Shown piece by piece: positions 1-9,721 of a DNA stretch of 64,000 nucleotides. The notes beneath the pieces were generated by a model that saw nothing but the letters and a program-made list of their open reading frames with translations, was not told the origin of the DNA and did not search any database. The translations under genes and the position numbers were made by a program. The first letter of the stretch is position 1; each line of letters starts with the position of its first letter. Source of the DNA: Larkinella punicea (lineage in GTDB: Bacteria; Bacteroidota; Bacteroidia; Cytophagales; Spirosomataceae). Where the stretch lies: contig NZ_QOWE01000004.1 in the NCBI RefSeq assembly GCF_003334855.1, positions 238,858 through 302,857 on the forward strand, in the 5' to 3' direction.

Positions 1-14
1 GAATGTCTTCAATT

Positions 15-3000
15 CTTACTGAGTACCATCCAGTTGAAGAAGGATTGAAACTTGGCCTGAAACTAGGCGAAGTAGGTGCAGTGGCAAAATCTTACTGAGT
101 ACCATCCAGTTGAAGAAGGATTGAAACTCCGGCATTGCGAAGCGGAACCGCTGGCGGAAGTTCCTTACTGAGTACCATCCAGTTGAAGAAGGATTGAAAC
201 TCATCTGGACGATTATTGGATTGACTGGGAAGCTAACTTACTGAGTACCATCCAGTTGAAGAAGGATTGAAACCTGCAAGCTCGGTTTTCCCGTACCGAG
301 GGCTTATCTTACTGAGTACCATCCAGTTGAAGAAGGATTGAAACTTGATCATAAAACGTGGGGTTAAAAAATGTGAATAAACTTACTGAGTACCATCCAG
401 TTGAAGAAGGATTGAAACACTCGTCCTCAGTCAGATTCCGCCCCTCGGCGTTATCTTACTGAGTACCATCCAGTTGAAGAAGGATTGAAACGTCAGACAA
501 TGCGTACCCATCACGGCCCACTCCGAACTTACTGAGTACCATCCAGTTGAAGAAGGATTGAAACTTGAACTGGTTGGAATGGAGTAATTGAAATGTCCAG
601 CTTACTGAGTACCATCCAGTTGAAGAAGGATTGAAACATTAACCATCCACAACGTCATGATCGAAAGAATAACTTACTGAGTACCATCCAGTTGAAGAAG
701 GATTGAAACTGGCTGTTCAAGGAGCGAGACTTGGAACGGGCGCGGCTTACTGAGTACCATCCAGTTGAAGAAGGATTGAAACTGGCCCGGTTCACACAGA
801 AGCCATGAACACCACCCCCTTACTGAGTACCATCCAGTTGAAGAAGGATTGAAACCGGGGAAGGTAAATACCGAGTCGGGTAAGTCGCTGACTTACTGAG
901 TACCATCCAGTTGAAGAAGGATTGAAACCTCTTACCGCATTGCCCGGCATATTTCCGGTCAGGGCTTACTGAGTACCATCCAGTTGAAGAAGGATTGAAA
1001 CTGCAGTACTTCAAAATGGAAGCGTTTGAAGCGAGTCTTACTGAGTACCATCCAGTTGAAGAAGGATTGAAACAACCATACGGCGCTCTGCAACTCTTTT
1101 TTGGCGGCACTTACTGAGTACCATCCAGTTGAAGAAGGATTGAAACGCCTGTCATGGTGCGTCAGTGTCAACGACCCGCACCACTTACTGAGTACCATCC
1201 AGTTGAAGAAGGATTGAAACACACTCACGGGTAACGCCATCGTCGCCAATAGCATACTTACTGAGTACCATCCAGTTGAAGAAGGATTGAAACTTTCTGG
1301 AAACAGGAAGAGAAAGATATGTACAACGACTTACTGAGTACCATCCAGTTGAAGAAGGATTGAAACCGGGTGTCAAGTGTCCACAACCGCTGGTTGACCC
1401 ACTTACTGAGTACCATCCAGTTGAAGAAGGATTGAAACCATCATCGCTTAACAATCACCACCCCAAGCGAACCGCTTACTGAGTACCATCCAGTTGAAGA
1501 AGGATTGAAACGGTCCGGCCGTCGTCGCAGGGCTTCAGCATTGCTGACTTACTGAGTACCATCCAGTTGAAGAAGGATTGAAACAAAAGGAAGAATCTTA
1601 CCAATACTCAGTCCTTCCCGCTTACTGAGTACCATCCAGTTGAAGAAGGATTGAAACCGCCCAAACTCTTGAACTGGGGGATTATGATGGTGACCTTACT
1701 GAGTACCATCCAGTTGAAGAAGGATTGAAACACCATGTAAACGATTGAAAGAAACATGAACCAAGCACCTTACTGAGTACCATCCAGTTGAAGAAGGATT
1801 GAAACAAGTGACCTATAATCACTTCCTTGTGCTCCTGAACGCTTACTGAGTACCATCCAGTTGAAGAAGGATTGAAACCGACACGTTTCCGGTCGTAAGT
1901 CGATACAACAACCCCTTACTGAGTACCATCCAGTTGAAGAAGGATTGAAACCTCCGCATTGCCGATGAGGATCGACAACAACCTCACCTTACTGAGTACC
2001 ATCCAGTTGAAGAAGGATTGAAACTTGAGTCCGCCATTCGGGAGAAAGACGCCAGCACAAACTTACTGAGTACCATCCAGTTGAAGAAGGATTGAAACCC
2101 GGAAACGTCACCTTAGGCAAGGCTGGCGGACCGGCTTACTGAGTACCATCCAGTTGAAGAAGGATTGAAACCCGAATAGGACATCAATAGTATACCGCCC
2201 CAAATGACTTACTGAGTACCATCCAGTTGAAGAAGGATTGAAACGATGCAAGCCTTAGAACTCGACGCCCCCGCCACCTCTTACTGAGTACCATCCAGTT
2301 GAAGAAGGATTGAAACTTGAAGCCGCCATTCGGGAGAAAGACGCCAGCACAACTTACTGAGTACCATCCAGTTGAAGAAGGATTGAAACCGAATGTCTGA
2401 CCAGACGTTAAGGTAGCTCATAAATCTTACTGAGTACCATCCAGTTGAAGAAGGATTGAAACAGATGAAGTACATCAGCACATACCAGAAAAACGGATCT
2501 TACTGAGTACCATCCAGTTGAAGAAGGATTGAAACACCCGACCGGCCACGCAATAATACGCCCGGCTTCAACTTACTGAGTACCATCCAGTTGAAGAAGG
2601 ATTGAAACGCCCCCCAAAATACCGGTCGATCAGGCTTTGCTCCGCTTACTGAGTACCATCCAGTTGAAGAAGGATTGAAACCTGTCGAACACGATGCCGT
2701 CGATCTCAACTTTCCGGCTTACTGAGTACCATCCAGTTGAAGAAGGATTGAAACTTCGATTCATCGATCACGAACGGCGTTTCCCATCCCCTTACTGAGT
2801 ACCATCCAGTTGAAGAAGGATTGAAACATCATCGGCGACCCAATCCCGGCGACAATCCCGCCCTTACTGAGTACCATCCAGTTGAAGAAGGATTGAAACT
2901 TTCCGGGCCGTCCTCCATCGTCACCCTGGCCGTGCCTTACTGAGTACCATCCAGTTGAAGAAGGATTGAAACTTATTCTGAGTAGCTGCCCGCTGGATTG

Positions 3001-4503
3001 GGTGTCGAACTTACTGAGTACCATCCAGTTGAAGAAGGATTGAAACGTCCAGGGTGAAGGCGACGGCCTGAACATATTTGAACTTACTGAGTACCATCCA
3101 GTTGAAGAAGGATTGAAACCCCTTGCCGGTTTTTTGAAACGAAAAACGGCGGCACTTACTGAGTACCATCCAGTTGAAGAAGGATTGAAACAGCTGGAGC
3201 GCGACCCAGCCAGCAAGCGACAAAAAGGCTTACTGAGTACCATCCAGTTGAAGAAGGATTGAAACATCTACCGCAATCGGTTGCTATTTCTGGAAAATTC
3301 CTTACTGAGTACCATCCAGTTGAAGAAGGATTGAAACCAAAGGTTCTGGAACCGTCGGCGGTAACGCAGTAACCTTACTGAGTACCATCCAGTTGAAGAA
3401 GGATTGAAACCCACGCTGACGATTGAAAACACCAGTGACTTTCTCACTTACTGAGTACCATCCAGTTGAAGAAGGATTGAAACACCGTATCGCCCATCGC
3501 CAGCTACACCGTGAAACGCTTACTGAGTACCATCCAGTTGAAGAAGGATTGAAACTTAAAGCCTGGGACCAGGCCACCAAAGCGGAACTAGTCTTACTGA
3601 GTACCATCCAGTTGAAGAAGGATTGAAACCCAAACACCTCACTGACGGGAAGGGTAAAATCGTGACTTACTGAGTACCATCCAGTTGAAGAAGGATTGAA
3701 ACAATCAAAGTGTACTGGTCAACAGCAAGCCGACGTCTCTTACTGAGTACCATCCAGTTGAAGAAGGATTGAAACTACTTTCGTTCCTGGGTTGCGTATG
3801 GTGTCGGCCACTTACTGAGTACCATCCAGTTGAAGAAGGATTGAAACAAAAGTTCCAGGGGTGGCCACGGCATCGTACGCTGGCTTACTGAGTACCATCC
3901 AGTTGAAGAAGGATTGAAACCAAAAGTGAATCTTTTAATTGCATGTAGTAGCCAATCTTACTGAGTACCATCCAGTTGAAGAAGGATTGAAACTCTTACT
4001 GACGGTGACTGGTATTTCGGCCCTGACGACTTACTGAGTACCATCCAGTTGAAGAAGGATTGAAACGTATTCACGGAAGAAAACTTAAAATCGCGGATGA
4101 TCTTACTGAGTACCATCCAGTTGAAGAAGGATTGAAACCCGTTTACGGCTGAACCCGGACAGCAGCAACTGGAACTTACTGAGTACCATCCAGTTGAAGA
4201 AGGATTGAAACTCCCAGTGCTTGACAATCGCCACGACCGCCAGCGTCCTTACTGAGTACCATCCAGTTGAAGAAGGATTGAAACGTGCTGTATTTCCGTA
4301 ACCCCCCCGGCAATGGCCTGCTTACTGAGTACCATCCAGTTGAAGAAGGATTGAAACGAGCATACACCGTTAATAATAGGGCGCTGACTAACACTTACTG
4401 AGTACCATCCAGTTGAAGAAGGATTGAAACGCGCACCAAAAGGGCGGAGTCGGTAAAACGACCCTACTTACGGAGTACCATCCAGTTGAAGAAGGATTGA
4501 AAC
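15..4503 (+). CRISPR. CRISPR array, 62 repeats of 37 bp, trailer end inside the window
   Basis: I count 62 repeats starting at 15, 91, 164, 237, 308, 382 and so on to 4467, separated by 61 spacers of about 34-39 bp; bases 1-14 are the end of another spacer, so the array continues leftward. Each 37-bp repeat begins CTTACTGAGTACC and ends GGATTGAAAC. The ATTGAAAC end is the usual 8-nt 5' handle left by Cas6-type processing, which sets transcription left to right. The last repeat (4467-4503) carries a T-to-G change at 4472, typical of the trailer end, so the leader lies outside to the left. No cas gene occurs in the window. The repeat ending fits type I-B or type III systems, but the subtype cannot be decided here. 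Confidence 0.99.
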
Positions 4504-4654
4504 CGCTGACGATGGTGTATGGTGCTCCCGATTAATTGGACGGTTTTTGGGGAACACCATACCGTAGTTTAGAAGGTGCCGCCATTCGCTGCGATCCAAC
4601 CGGTTCCTGTTTCCCACGAATCGCCAGACAATCGCTGACTGACGACGTCGTTGT

Positions 4655-6760
4655 TTACGGCAACGCAAACGCCACGTACCGATCCCCCGATTTTGTTTTG
4701 AGTTTGCCACCCCCGCAGGCAATCACCACGTATTGCTTGCCATTGACGGCGTAGGTACTCGGCGAGGCATACCCGGCAGCGGGCAGTTTGGCGCGCCAGC
4801 GTTCACGGCCCGTTTTTCGGTCGAAAGCCCGAATCAGTTCGTCGCGGGAAGAAGCAATGAAGAGCAAACCGCCCGCCGTAACCGCCGGGGCGCCGTAGTT
4901 GTCGGTGCCCGTCGGGGGAATGCCCTTCGCCACCAGTTCGGGGTATTCACCAAGCGGCACTTGCCAGCGGTGTTCGCCCGTATTCAGGTCGATCGCCGTC
5001 AGCGTGCCCCAGGGTGGGCGGCTCACGGGATACCCGGCCCGGTCATACCAGCGGGTAAACCCGGTGTGGTGGTAGGGCGCGGTGTTCAGGCCCGCGTTGC
5101 TGGCAACGGACGTGGTTTTACCAAACAGAAAATCCACGATGGCCCTGCGCTCAACTTCCTTCAGGTGGGTGAAGGCCGGCATCATGCCCTGGCCTTTGGC
5201 CAGAACCTCGGCCACGGAGGTCTCGTTGCGTTTTTGGGCAATAGTAGCCAGGGCCGGATAGGTACCGTCGTGACTGCCTTCGCGGTTTGGGCCGTGGCAG
5301 GCGGCACAGTGGGTTTGGTAGAGTTGGCTACCGGTGCGGTTAACGGTTCCGGCTGACACCGAACCGGTTTTGGTTGGAACCAGCGCCATGGTGACCGGAA
5401 TTTGCTTGGCGGGAACGTACATAATGCCCGCTTCGTCCACCGCGGCCCCGCCCCACTGTGCGCCACCGTCGGTGCCGGGAAAAAACACGGTCCGGTTGGG
5501 ACTCAGGGGCAGGGGAATGAACTCCTTCCCCGATTGCCAGCGCCGGAGCTGGGCCAGCACCGTGTCGCGGTCGGTTACAAAGTCATTAATATCGCTTTCC
5601 GAAAACGATTGCCGGGTAAAGGGGGCGGGTTTGAGGGGAATCGGCTGGGTGGGCCAGGCTTTTTCCCCCGGAACGGTAGAAGCAGGCATGGGTCGTTCTT
5701 CAATCGGAAACAGCGGTTTTCCCGTGACCCGGTCGAAGACAAACAGAAAACCTTGTTTGGATAAAACCGAAACCGCATCCACCTTTTTGCCGTCATGAAC
5801 GACGGTGAACAGATTGGGGGGAGCCGGAATATCACGGTCCCAGATGTCGTGGTGGATCGTCTGAAAATGCCAGCGTCGCTTGCCCGTGGCCGCGTCGAGG
5901 GCAATAAGGCTGTTACCGAACAGGTTCTGGCCGGGCCGGGTACTGCCGTATAAATCGAAGGCCGCCGTCCCCGTGGGCACGTAGACGATGCCGCGCTGGC
6001 GGTCGATGGCCATGCCCATCCAGTTGTTGGCACCACCGAAGTTGAGATGGCCGTCTTTCGGCCAGGTGTCGGCCCCGTACTCGCCGGGGTGTGGAATGGT
6101 GTGGAACGTCCAGACGAGCCGCCCCGTGTGCAGGTCGTAGGCGCGCACGTCGCCGGGCAGGGCCGGGGCGATCTCCGACACCCGGTGTCCCATGATGAGC
6201 AGATTTTTATACACCACACCCGGCGTGTTACTCACCACATACTCGTCGGCACCGGGGCGGGTGAGACCTTCTTTCAAGCTGATTTTTCCGCCTTTCCCAA
6301 AACTGGGTACCGGCTTTCCCGTTCGGGCGTCGAGGGCGTAGAGCAACGAGCCGTAGGCGAAGAAAATCCGGGCCTGTCGCCCATCGGTCCAGTAGGTCAC
6401 TCCCCGGCTATTCATGGCGAAAGTATCGTCGGTGAAGGCGGTTTTCCAAATCTCCCTGCCCGTGGCCGCATCGAGCGCAAAGGCCTGCGACCCCGCCGAA
6501 ACACCGTACAGCACCCCGCCGACGATGAGCGGATTGCACTGAATCTGGGTGTTGTTTTTGAGCGTATCGACTCCACCCGACGCATATTCCCAGGCGACCT
6601 TCAAGCCCCCGACGTTGCCGGGATGTAGCTGCGTGAGGGGCGAAAAATGATTGCGATCGGGCCCGCCATTGTATTCGGGCCAGTCGGTGGTGGTGGTTTT
6701 TTCGGTCAGGCTGAGCAGACCAGCCATCAGGAGTAAGGCGGGGTAGGTGAAACGTTTCAT
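4655..6760 (-). CDS. PQQ-dependent dehydrogenase with inserted cytochrome c domain
   Basis: A 701-residue secreted quinoprotein, probably a membrane-associated periplasmic sugar or alcohol dehydrogenase. It opens with a hydrophobic signal segment (MKRFTYPALLLMAGLL). Beta-propeller blades follow, starting DWPEYNGGPDRNHFSPL and continuing with repeated ALDAATG and YDLHTGRLVW segments typical of PQQ enzymes. Near residue 485 a CAACH motif (CxxCH) marks a c-type heme domain of about 80 residues, after which the propeller resumes (WGTLTAIDLNTGEHRWQVPLG). Electrons would pass from PQQH2 to this heme and on to the respiratory chain. Length is normal for Bacteroidota homologues. The gene stops about 150 bp from the CRISPR array and appears monocistronic. 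The substrate cannot be told from sequence. Confidence 0.93.
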   Translation of the reverse strand: MKRFTYPALLLMAGLLSLTEKTTTTDWPEYNGGPDRNHFSPLTQLHPGNVGGLKVAWEYASGGVDTLKNNTQIQCNPLIVGGVLYGVSAGSQAFALDAATGREIWKTAFTDDTFAMNSRGVTYWTDGRQARIFFAYGSLLYALDARTGKPVPSFGKGGKISLKEGLTRPGADEYVVSNTPGVVYKNLLIMGHRVSEIAPALPGDVRAYDLHTGRLVWTFHTIPHPGEYGADTWPKDGHLNFGGANNWMGMAIDRQRGIVYVPTGTAAFDLYGSTRPGQNLFGNSLIALDAATGKRRWHFQTIHHDIWDRDIPAPPNLFTVVHDGKKVDAVSVLSKQGFLFVFDRVTGKPLFPIEERPMPASTVPGEKAWPTQPIPLKPAPFTRQSFSESDINDFVTDRDTVLAQLRRWQSGKEFIPLPLSPNRTVFFPGTDGGAQWGGAAVDEAGIMYVPAKQIPVTMALVPTKTGSVSAGTVNRTGSQLYQTHCAACHGPNREGSHDGTYPALATIAQKRNETSVAEVLAKGQGMMPAFTHLKEVERRAIVDFLFGKTTSVASNAGLNTAPYHHTGFTRWYDRAGYPVSRPPWGTLTAIDLNTGEHRWQVPLGEYPELVAKGIPPTGTDNYGAPAVTAGGLLFIASSRDELIRAFDRKTGRERWRAKLPAAGYASPSTYAVNGKQYVVIACGGGKLKTKSGDRYVAFALP

Positions 6761-6890
6761 GGGCAGGGTTCAAGGAAGAACAAATAAACACAAAAGGACC
6801 GAAAGTTGCGGTAACCTTCCGGCTTATGTGGTTCAGGATCACCAAAACTCTGTGTTTTTCCACGAGACCCAATGGGCCGAACAAGGCAAG

Positions 6891-6933
6891 TTTGCGACAG
6901 TAGCCGCAAGCGGCTTGCGGCTACTGTCGCAAA
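6891..6933. repeat. Perfect 20-bp inverted repeat with 3-base loop
   Basis: Arms 6891-6910 (TTTGCGACAGTAGCCGCAAG) and 6914-6933 are exact reverse complements around CGG. It lies between two leftward genes, just after the stop of the 6947-7879 gene, so it may terminate that transcript, but no T-tract follows on the minus strand. A REP-type palindrome is the alternative. Confidence 0.85.
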
Positions 6934-6946
6934 CAAGAATGTAAGA

Positions 6947-7879
6947 TCATTTTTTGTAGAATCGCGTTAGCTGGTCCAACCGCTGTTTAACAAGCACATT
7001 CTTCATGGGCTCGAATCGGGCCAGCTCAACGCCGTCTTTGGTGACGACCACATAAAAGGGCTGATGCAACCTGGTGGTGAGGTGATAGATGGTTGCCAGT
7101 TCAGCGATGTCCTCAGACCAGGCCGCCATGGCATACAACGAGACATACGGCGTCTGCGCGAGCTTTCGGTAGACTTCCGGTGCCAGGCTGATCGGCACGG
7201 CTTTGCCGCTTCGGAAACGGGTTTGTTCCAGCAGCGAATCGATGTAGGGATCGACGGGCACGTTCATTGTGCGCCAAATCCCTTTGGTGAACACGGTCGG
7301 TTCAACAACGGACTGCTTTTCGGCCGCGTGCGGGGTAATCTCTGTGACGGCATCGACGATGTGGGTAGCCTCGTGCAGCAGCACGTAAATGATGGCATCC
7401 AGATTACCGCCTTCGACACGTACCTTGTAGTCAGCATCATCTGCCGGTTTGAAGCACGTCTTTTCTTTCCACGATGCCCATTCTGAAATGGTCTCGTCCA
7501 ACAGTCCTGCCCGAAAAGTAATGTTGAACAGCTTTGGCACGCCAGCGGAATCAACCGGGGATGTCAATGCCGTGTTCGGCATGTTATCCATAAAGCTGAT
7601 GCTGTGCAGATGCTGTTTCAAAATCTGCTGATGCAGGGGTGGCAACAGGCCAAATGCATTTTTCACCTTGTCTTTTTGGGCGGGCGTCAGGGCATGATCG
7701 ACGGGCTTCATGCCGGCCTCGCGAAACATCTTGAAAACGCTTTCGGGTGCAATCCGTATCCGCTGAGACGGGTCATTCCTGTAGGTGACGTCCAACTTTT
7801 GCGCTTTGGTAAATGCGGAGAAAAACAGCATGACCAATGCCGGCATTACCCATCTCAATCCCGGTTTTTCGATCATCAT
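6947..7879 (-). CDS. Secreted HEATH-motif protein, putative zinc metallopeptidase
   Basis: A 310-residue protein with a signal peptide ending near FTKAQ. I do not recognise the family by name. The clearest feature is LLHEATHIVDA near residue 168, an HExxH zinc-binding signature in a hydrophobic helix. A second acidic helix, SEDIAELATIYH near residue 255, could supply a glutamate third ligand, as in gluzincins. Other conserved-looking segments are the N-terminal DPSQRIRIAPESVF and the C-terminal FEPMKNVLVKQRLDQLTRFYKK. It stands alone between the PQQ enzyme and the NTF2-like gene, with a strong inverted repeat after its stop. Peptidase activity is inferred only from HExxH. Confidence 0.75.
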   Translation of the reverse strand: MMIEKPGLRWVMPALVMLFFSAFTKAQKLDVTYRNDPSQRIRIAPESVFKMFREAGMKPVDHALTPAQKDKVKNAFGLLPPLHQQILKQHLHSISFMDNMPNTALTSPVDSAGVPKLFNITFRAGLLDETISEWASWKEKTCFKPADDADYKVRVEGGNLDAIIYVLLHEATHIVDAVTEITPHAAEKQSVVEPTVFTKGIWRTMNVPVDPYIDSLLEQTRFRSGKAVPISLAPEVYRKLAQTPYVSLYAMAAWSEDIAELATIYHLTTRLHQPFYVVVTKDGVELARFEPMKNVLVKQRLDQLTRFYKK

Positions 7880-7970
7880 TTGTAGGATACTTTTAAGGTT
7901 TCGCAGGAGGTTCCGTCACAAAAGTATGCGTTTTCTCGCAGCAAGTCCGGCGAATGTATGGTTTGAACGC

Positions 7971-8294
7971 TTATCCCGTAATCCTCAACGAGCGGATGAA
8001 TGAACCAGCAAGGTCAAGGTGATAGTGCATCACGGCAGGACTTCCATCAAAATTGCCCGTAACTTCTACGGTGAGATCGGCCACGGTGCCGGTTTGATTG
8101 TAATCGAGCGGTTGTAACTGCATTTGATACTTCTGCGTTGCCTGCTGTATCCACTGCCTGATTTCGGTTCGGCCCGCATAAGACGATCCCTCATCGGAAA
8201 CGGTGGCTCCTTCGGTGAAGTGCGCAGCAAATGCCGTGCTGTCCAAATCGTTTTGTGCCTTGATAAGGCTTTCAATAGTGCCGGGAAGTTTCAT
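7971..8294 (-). CDS. SnoaL/NTF2-like small protein
   Basis: A 107-residue cytoplasmic protein without a signal peptide. The pattern IESLIKAQNDLDSTAFAAHF, then TEGATVSDEG, then YAGRTEIRQWIQQA, then mixed beta strands ending in FIRSLRITG is typical of the SnoaL-like NTF2 fold (steroid-isomerase-like cone), in which a cavity binds or converts small hydrophobic molecules. It follows the SDR gene by about 60 bp on the same strand, so the two are probably co-transcribed under the divergent HxlR regulator. Such SDR, NTF2-like and HxlR sets are common and usually serve response to reactive small molecules. No catalytic residues can be assigned. Confidence 0.8.
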   Translation of the reverse strand: MKLPGTIESLIKAQNDLDSTAFAAHFTEGATVSDEGSSYAGRTEIRQWIQQATQKYQMQLQPLDYNQTGTVADLTVEVTGNFDGSPAVMHYHLDLAGSFIRSLRITG

Positions 8295-8357
8295 AAAATT
8301 TAAGGTTTGTGTTGATTAAACTGGTTTTGTTTCAATAGCGCTTTGATAAATGCCCGC

Positions 8358-9146
8358 CTATACCGTGGGTATGGTACCGCCGTCAATCACATAGTCGGTG
8401 CCGGTGAGGTAGGTTGCCCTGGGCGAAACCAGGAAGCCAACCAGCTCGGCAACTTCCCCGGGCCAGGCCGGCCTGCCGAAGGGGATGCCGCCCAGTGCTT
8501 CCATGACCCCAGCGGCCGCCTGTTCAGTGGTGATGCCCGAACTCCCGGCGATCCGCTCCATCATCCGGCTGGATGCCGTGGTCATAATCCAGCCTGGCGA
8601 TACGGTGAGCACACGCACGCCTTTCGGTGAAACTTCATTGGAAAGGCTTTTGCTGTAATTCACCAGGGCTGCTTTTGCCGCTGCATAAGGAAGCGTGGAG
8701 TCATACAGGGGCAACTTCGCCTGGATGGACGCGATGTGGATGATTACCCCTTCACCGCGCTTGATCATGCCGGGCAAAAATCCGCGGTCCAGTCGCACGG
8801 GCGCCAGGAAATTGGTCTGAATAGACGACTCCCAATCCTGATCAGAAAGCACCGAAAAACCGCCACCCGGTGTTTCAGAACCACCCATGTTATTAACGAG
8901 GATGTCCAGGTGGCCGAATTGATCCCGTACTGCGTCAACGACTTTCTGCGTTCCTGCGGTTTTGCTTAGATCTGCCGCGATAAAAAAGGTGCCGTTGTTT
9001 TCAATGTCCGGTTTGTTTCTTGCCGTAATGATCACCGTTGCACCCGCTTTCATCAGGCGATCGGCAATCGCTTTACCGGTGCCTTTGCTGCCGCCGGTTA
9101 CCAGCGCAATTTTGCCCGCCAGTTCATTTTCAAAAGTAAAGTCCAT
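8358..9146 (-). CDS. SDR family NAD(P)-dependent oxidoreductase
   Basis: A 262-residue classical short-chain dehydrogenase. The cofactor motif is [12 protein letters not shown] (TGxxxGxG) near residue 17, followed by NNMGG (the NNAG site), a serine in IIHIAS, and the catalytic YAAAK (YxxxK). The C-terminus ends [22 protein letters not shown], the standard SDR tail. The gene is divergent from the HxlR regulator across 128 bp that hold a perfect palindrome (9219-9240), so HxlR probably controls it. The NTF2-like gene follows. The substrate is unknown. Confidence 0.95.
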   Translation of the reverse strand: MDFTFENELAGKIALVTGGSKGTGKAIADRLMKAGATVIITARNKPDIENNGTFFIAADLSKTAGTQKVVDAVRDQFGHLDILVNNMGGSETPGGGFSVLSDQDWESSIQTNFLAPVRLDRGFLPGMIKRGEGVIIHIASIQAKLPLYDSTLPYAAAKAALVNYSKSLSNEVSPKGVRVLTVSPGWIMTTASSRMMERIAGSSGITTEQAAAGVMEALGGIPFGRPAWPGEVAELVGFLVSPRATYLTGTDYVIDGGTIPTV

Positions 9147-9218
9147 TGACCTGCTGATTTGTTTAGGGCAAATTTCGGGCGTAGGACACGGGCTGACAAG
9201 TACGGACTTACGATTCAG

Positions 9219-9240
9219 ATAGGGATAAATTTATCCCTAT
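9219..9240. promoter_or_regulatory. Perfect 22-bp palindrome, candidate HxlR operator
   Basis: Half-site ATAGGGATAAA is followed directly by its exact reverse complement. It lies in the divergent SDR/HxlR intergenic region and touches the upstream edge of the HxlR promoter, which would give autoregulation plus control of the SDR gene. HxlR proteins bind DNA as dimers, matching the symmetry. Confidence 0.75.
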
Positions 9241-9270
9241 TGAACGGCCCAATGCCTATGATTATCTTTG
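9239..9270 (+). promoter_or_regulatory. Bacteroidota-type promoter for the HxlR gene
   Basis: The -7 element TATCTTTG at 9263-9270 matches TAnnTTTG exactly. An ATTG at 9239-9242 is a plausible -33 element, spaced 20 bp away. The ATG follows only four bases after the -7 box, so the transcript would be leaderless or nearly so. Confidence 0.65.
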
Positions 9271-9274
9271 CAGG

Positions 9275-9721
9275 ATGTACGAAAGAAAGACATTGCCCGA
9301 CCTGAACTGCGGGCTCGACCTGATCGGCGAAGTACTTTACGGGAAATGGAAGATGCGGCTTCTGTGGTTTATCAACGAAGGATTTAAACGCCCCAGCGAG
9401 TTGCAGCGAAAAATTCCGGGGGCGTCCCGGCGCGTGCTGAATGTGCAGTTGAAGGAACTGGAAAGCCACGAGCTGGTGGGAAGGGTGATTTATCCGGTTG
9501 TCCCCCCCAAAGTGGAATATTATCTGACCGATTTTGGTCAATCCCTGATCCCGGTCATCGGCGCAATCGGGCAGTGGGGTGATGCGCATGACCAGCGTTT
9601 GCGGACGCTCATTCTGAAAGAAATCCCCAACACGGGTCCTACAAATGGGGAAAAGATCGTTGAACAGGACGGCCAATTTACAGACAATCCAGATAGAGCA
9701 ACAACAGGCAGATGGTCGTGA
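9275..9721 (+). CDS. HxlR family winged-helix transcriptional regulator
   Basis: A 148-residue regulator. The motif GKWKMRLLWFINEGFKRPSEL begins the HxlR winged helix near residue 23. The recognition region IPGASRRVLNVQLKELESHELVGR and the wing segment VVPPKVEYYLTDFGQSLIPVI follow. HxlR proteins usually end about 110-130 residues in, soon after the YxLTxxG segment. Here a polar tail of about 40 residues (IPNTGPTNGEKIVEQDGQF onward) overlaps a downstream golvesin-like gene remnant in another frame, so the tail may be an artefact of a deletion junction. The start is fixed by the promoter immediately upstream. It is divergent from the SDR gene it probably represses or activates. Confidence 0.93.
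   Translation: MYERKTLPDLNCGLDLIGEVLYGKWKMRLLWFINEGFKRPSELQRKIPGASRRVLNVQLKELESHELVGRVIYPVVPPKVEYYLTDFGQSLIPVIGAIGQWGDAHDQRLRTLILKEIPNTGPTNGEKIVEQDGQFTDNPDRATTGRWS

Noticed and set aside
16-4394. Open frames within the CRISPR array encoding repeated SFFNWMVLSK-type peptides
   Set aside because: They are translations of the repeat read on the opposite strand; the frames change with spacer length and no start or context supports them.
1-4503. Spacers matching other parts of this window (self-targeting)
   Set aside because: Reading the spacers by eye against the genes gave no convincing match; a computed search would be needed to be certain.
4504-4654. Gene or leader between the array and the PQQ dehydrogenase
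   Set aside because: Only 150 bp, with no promoter or AT-rich leader features; the array orientation puts the leader at the other end.
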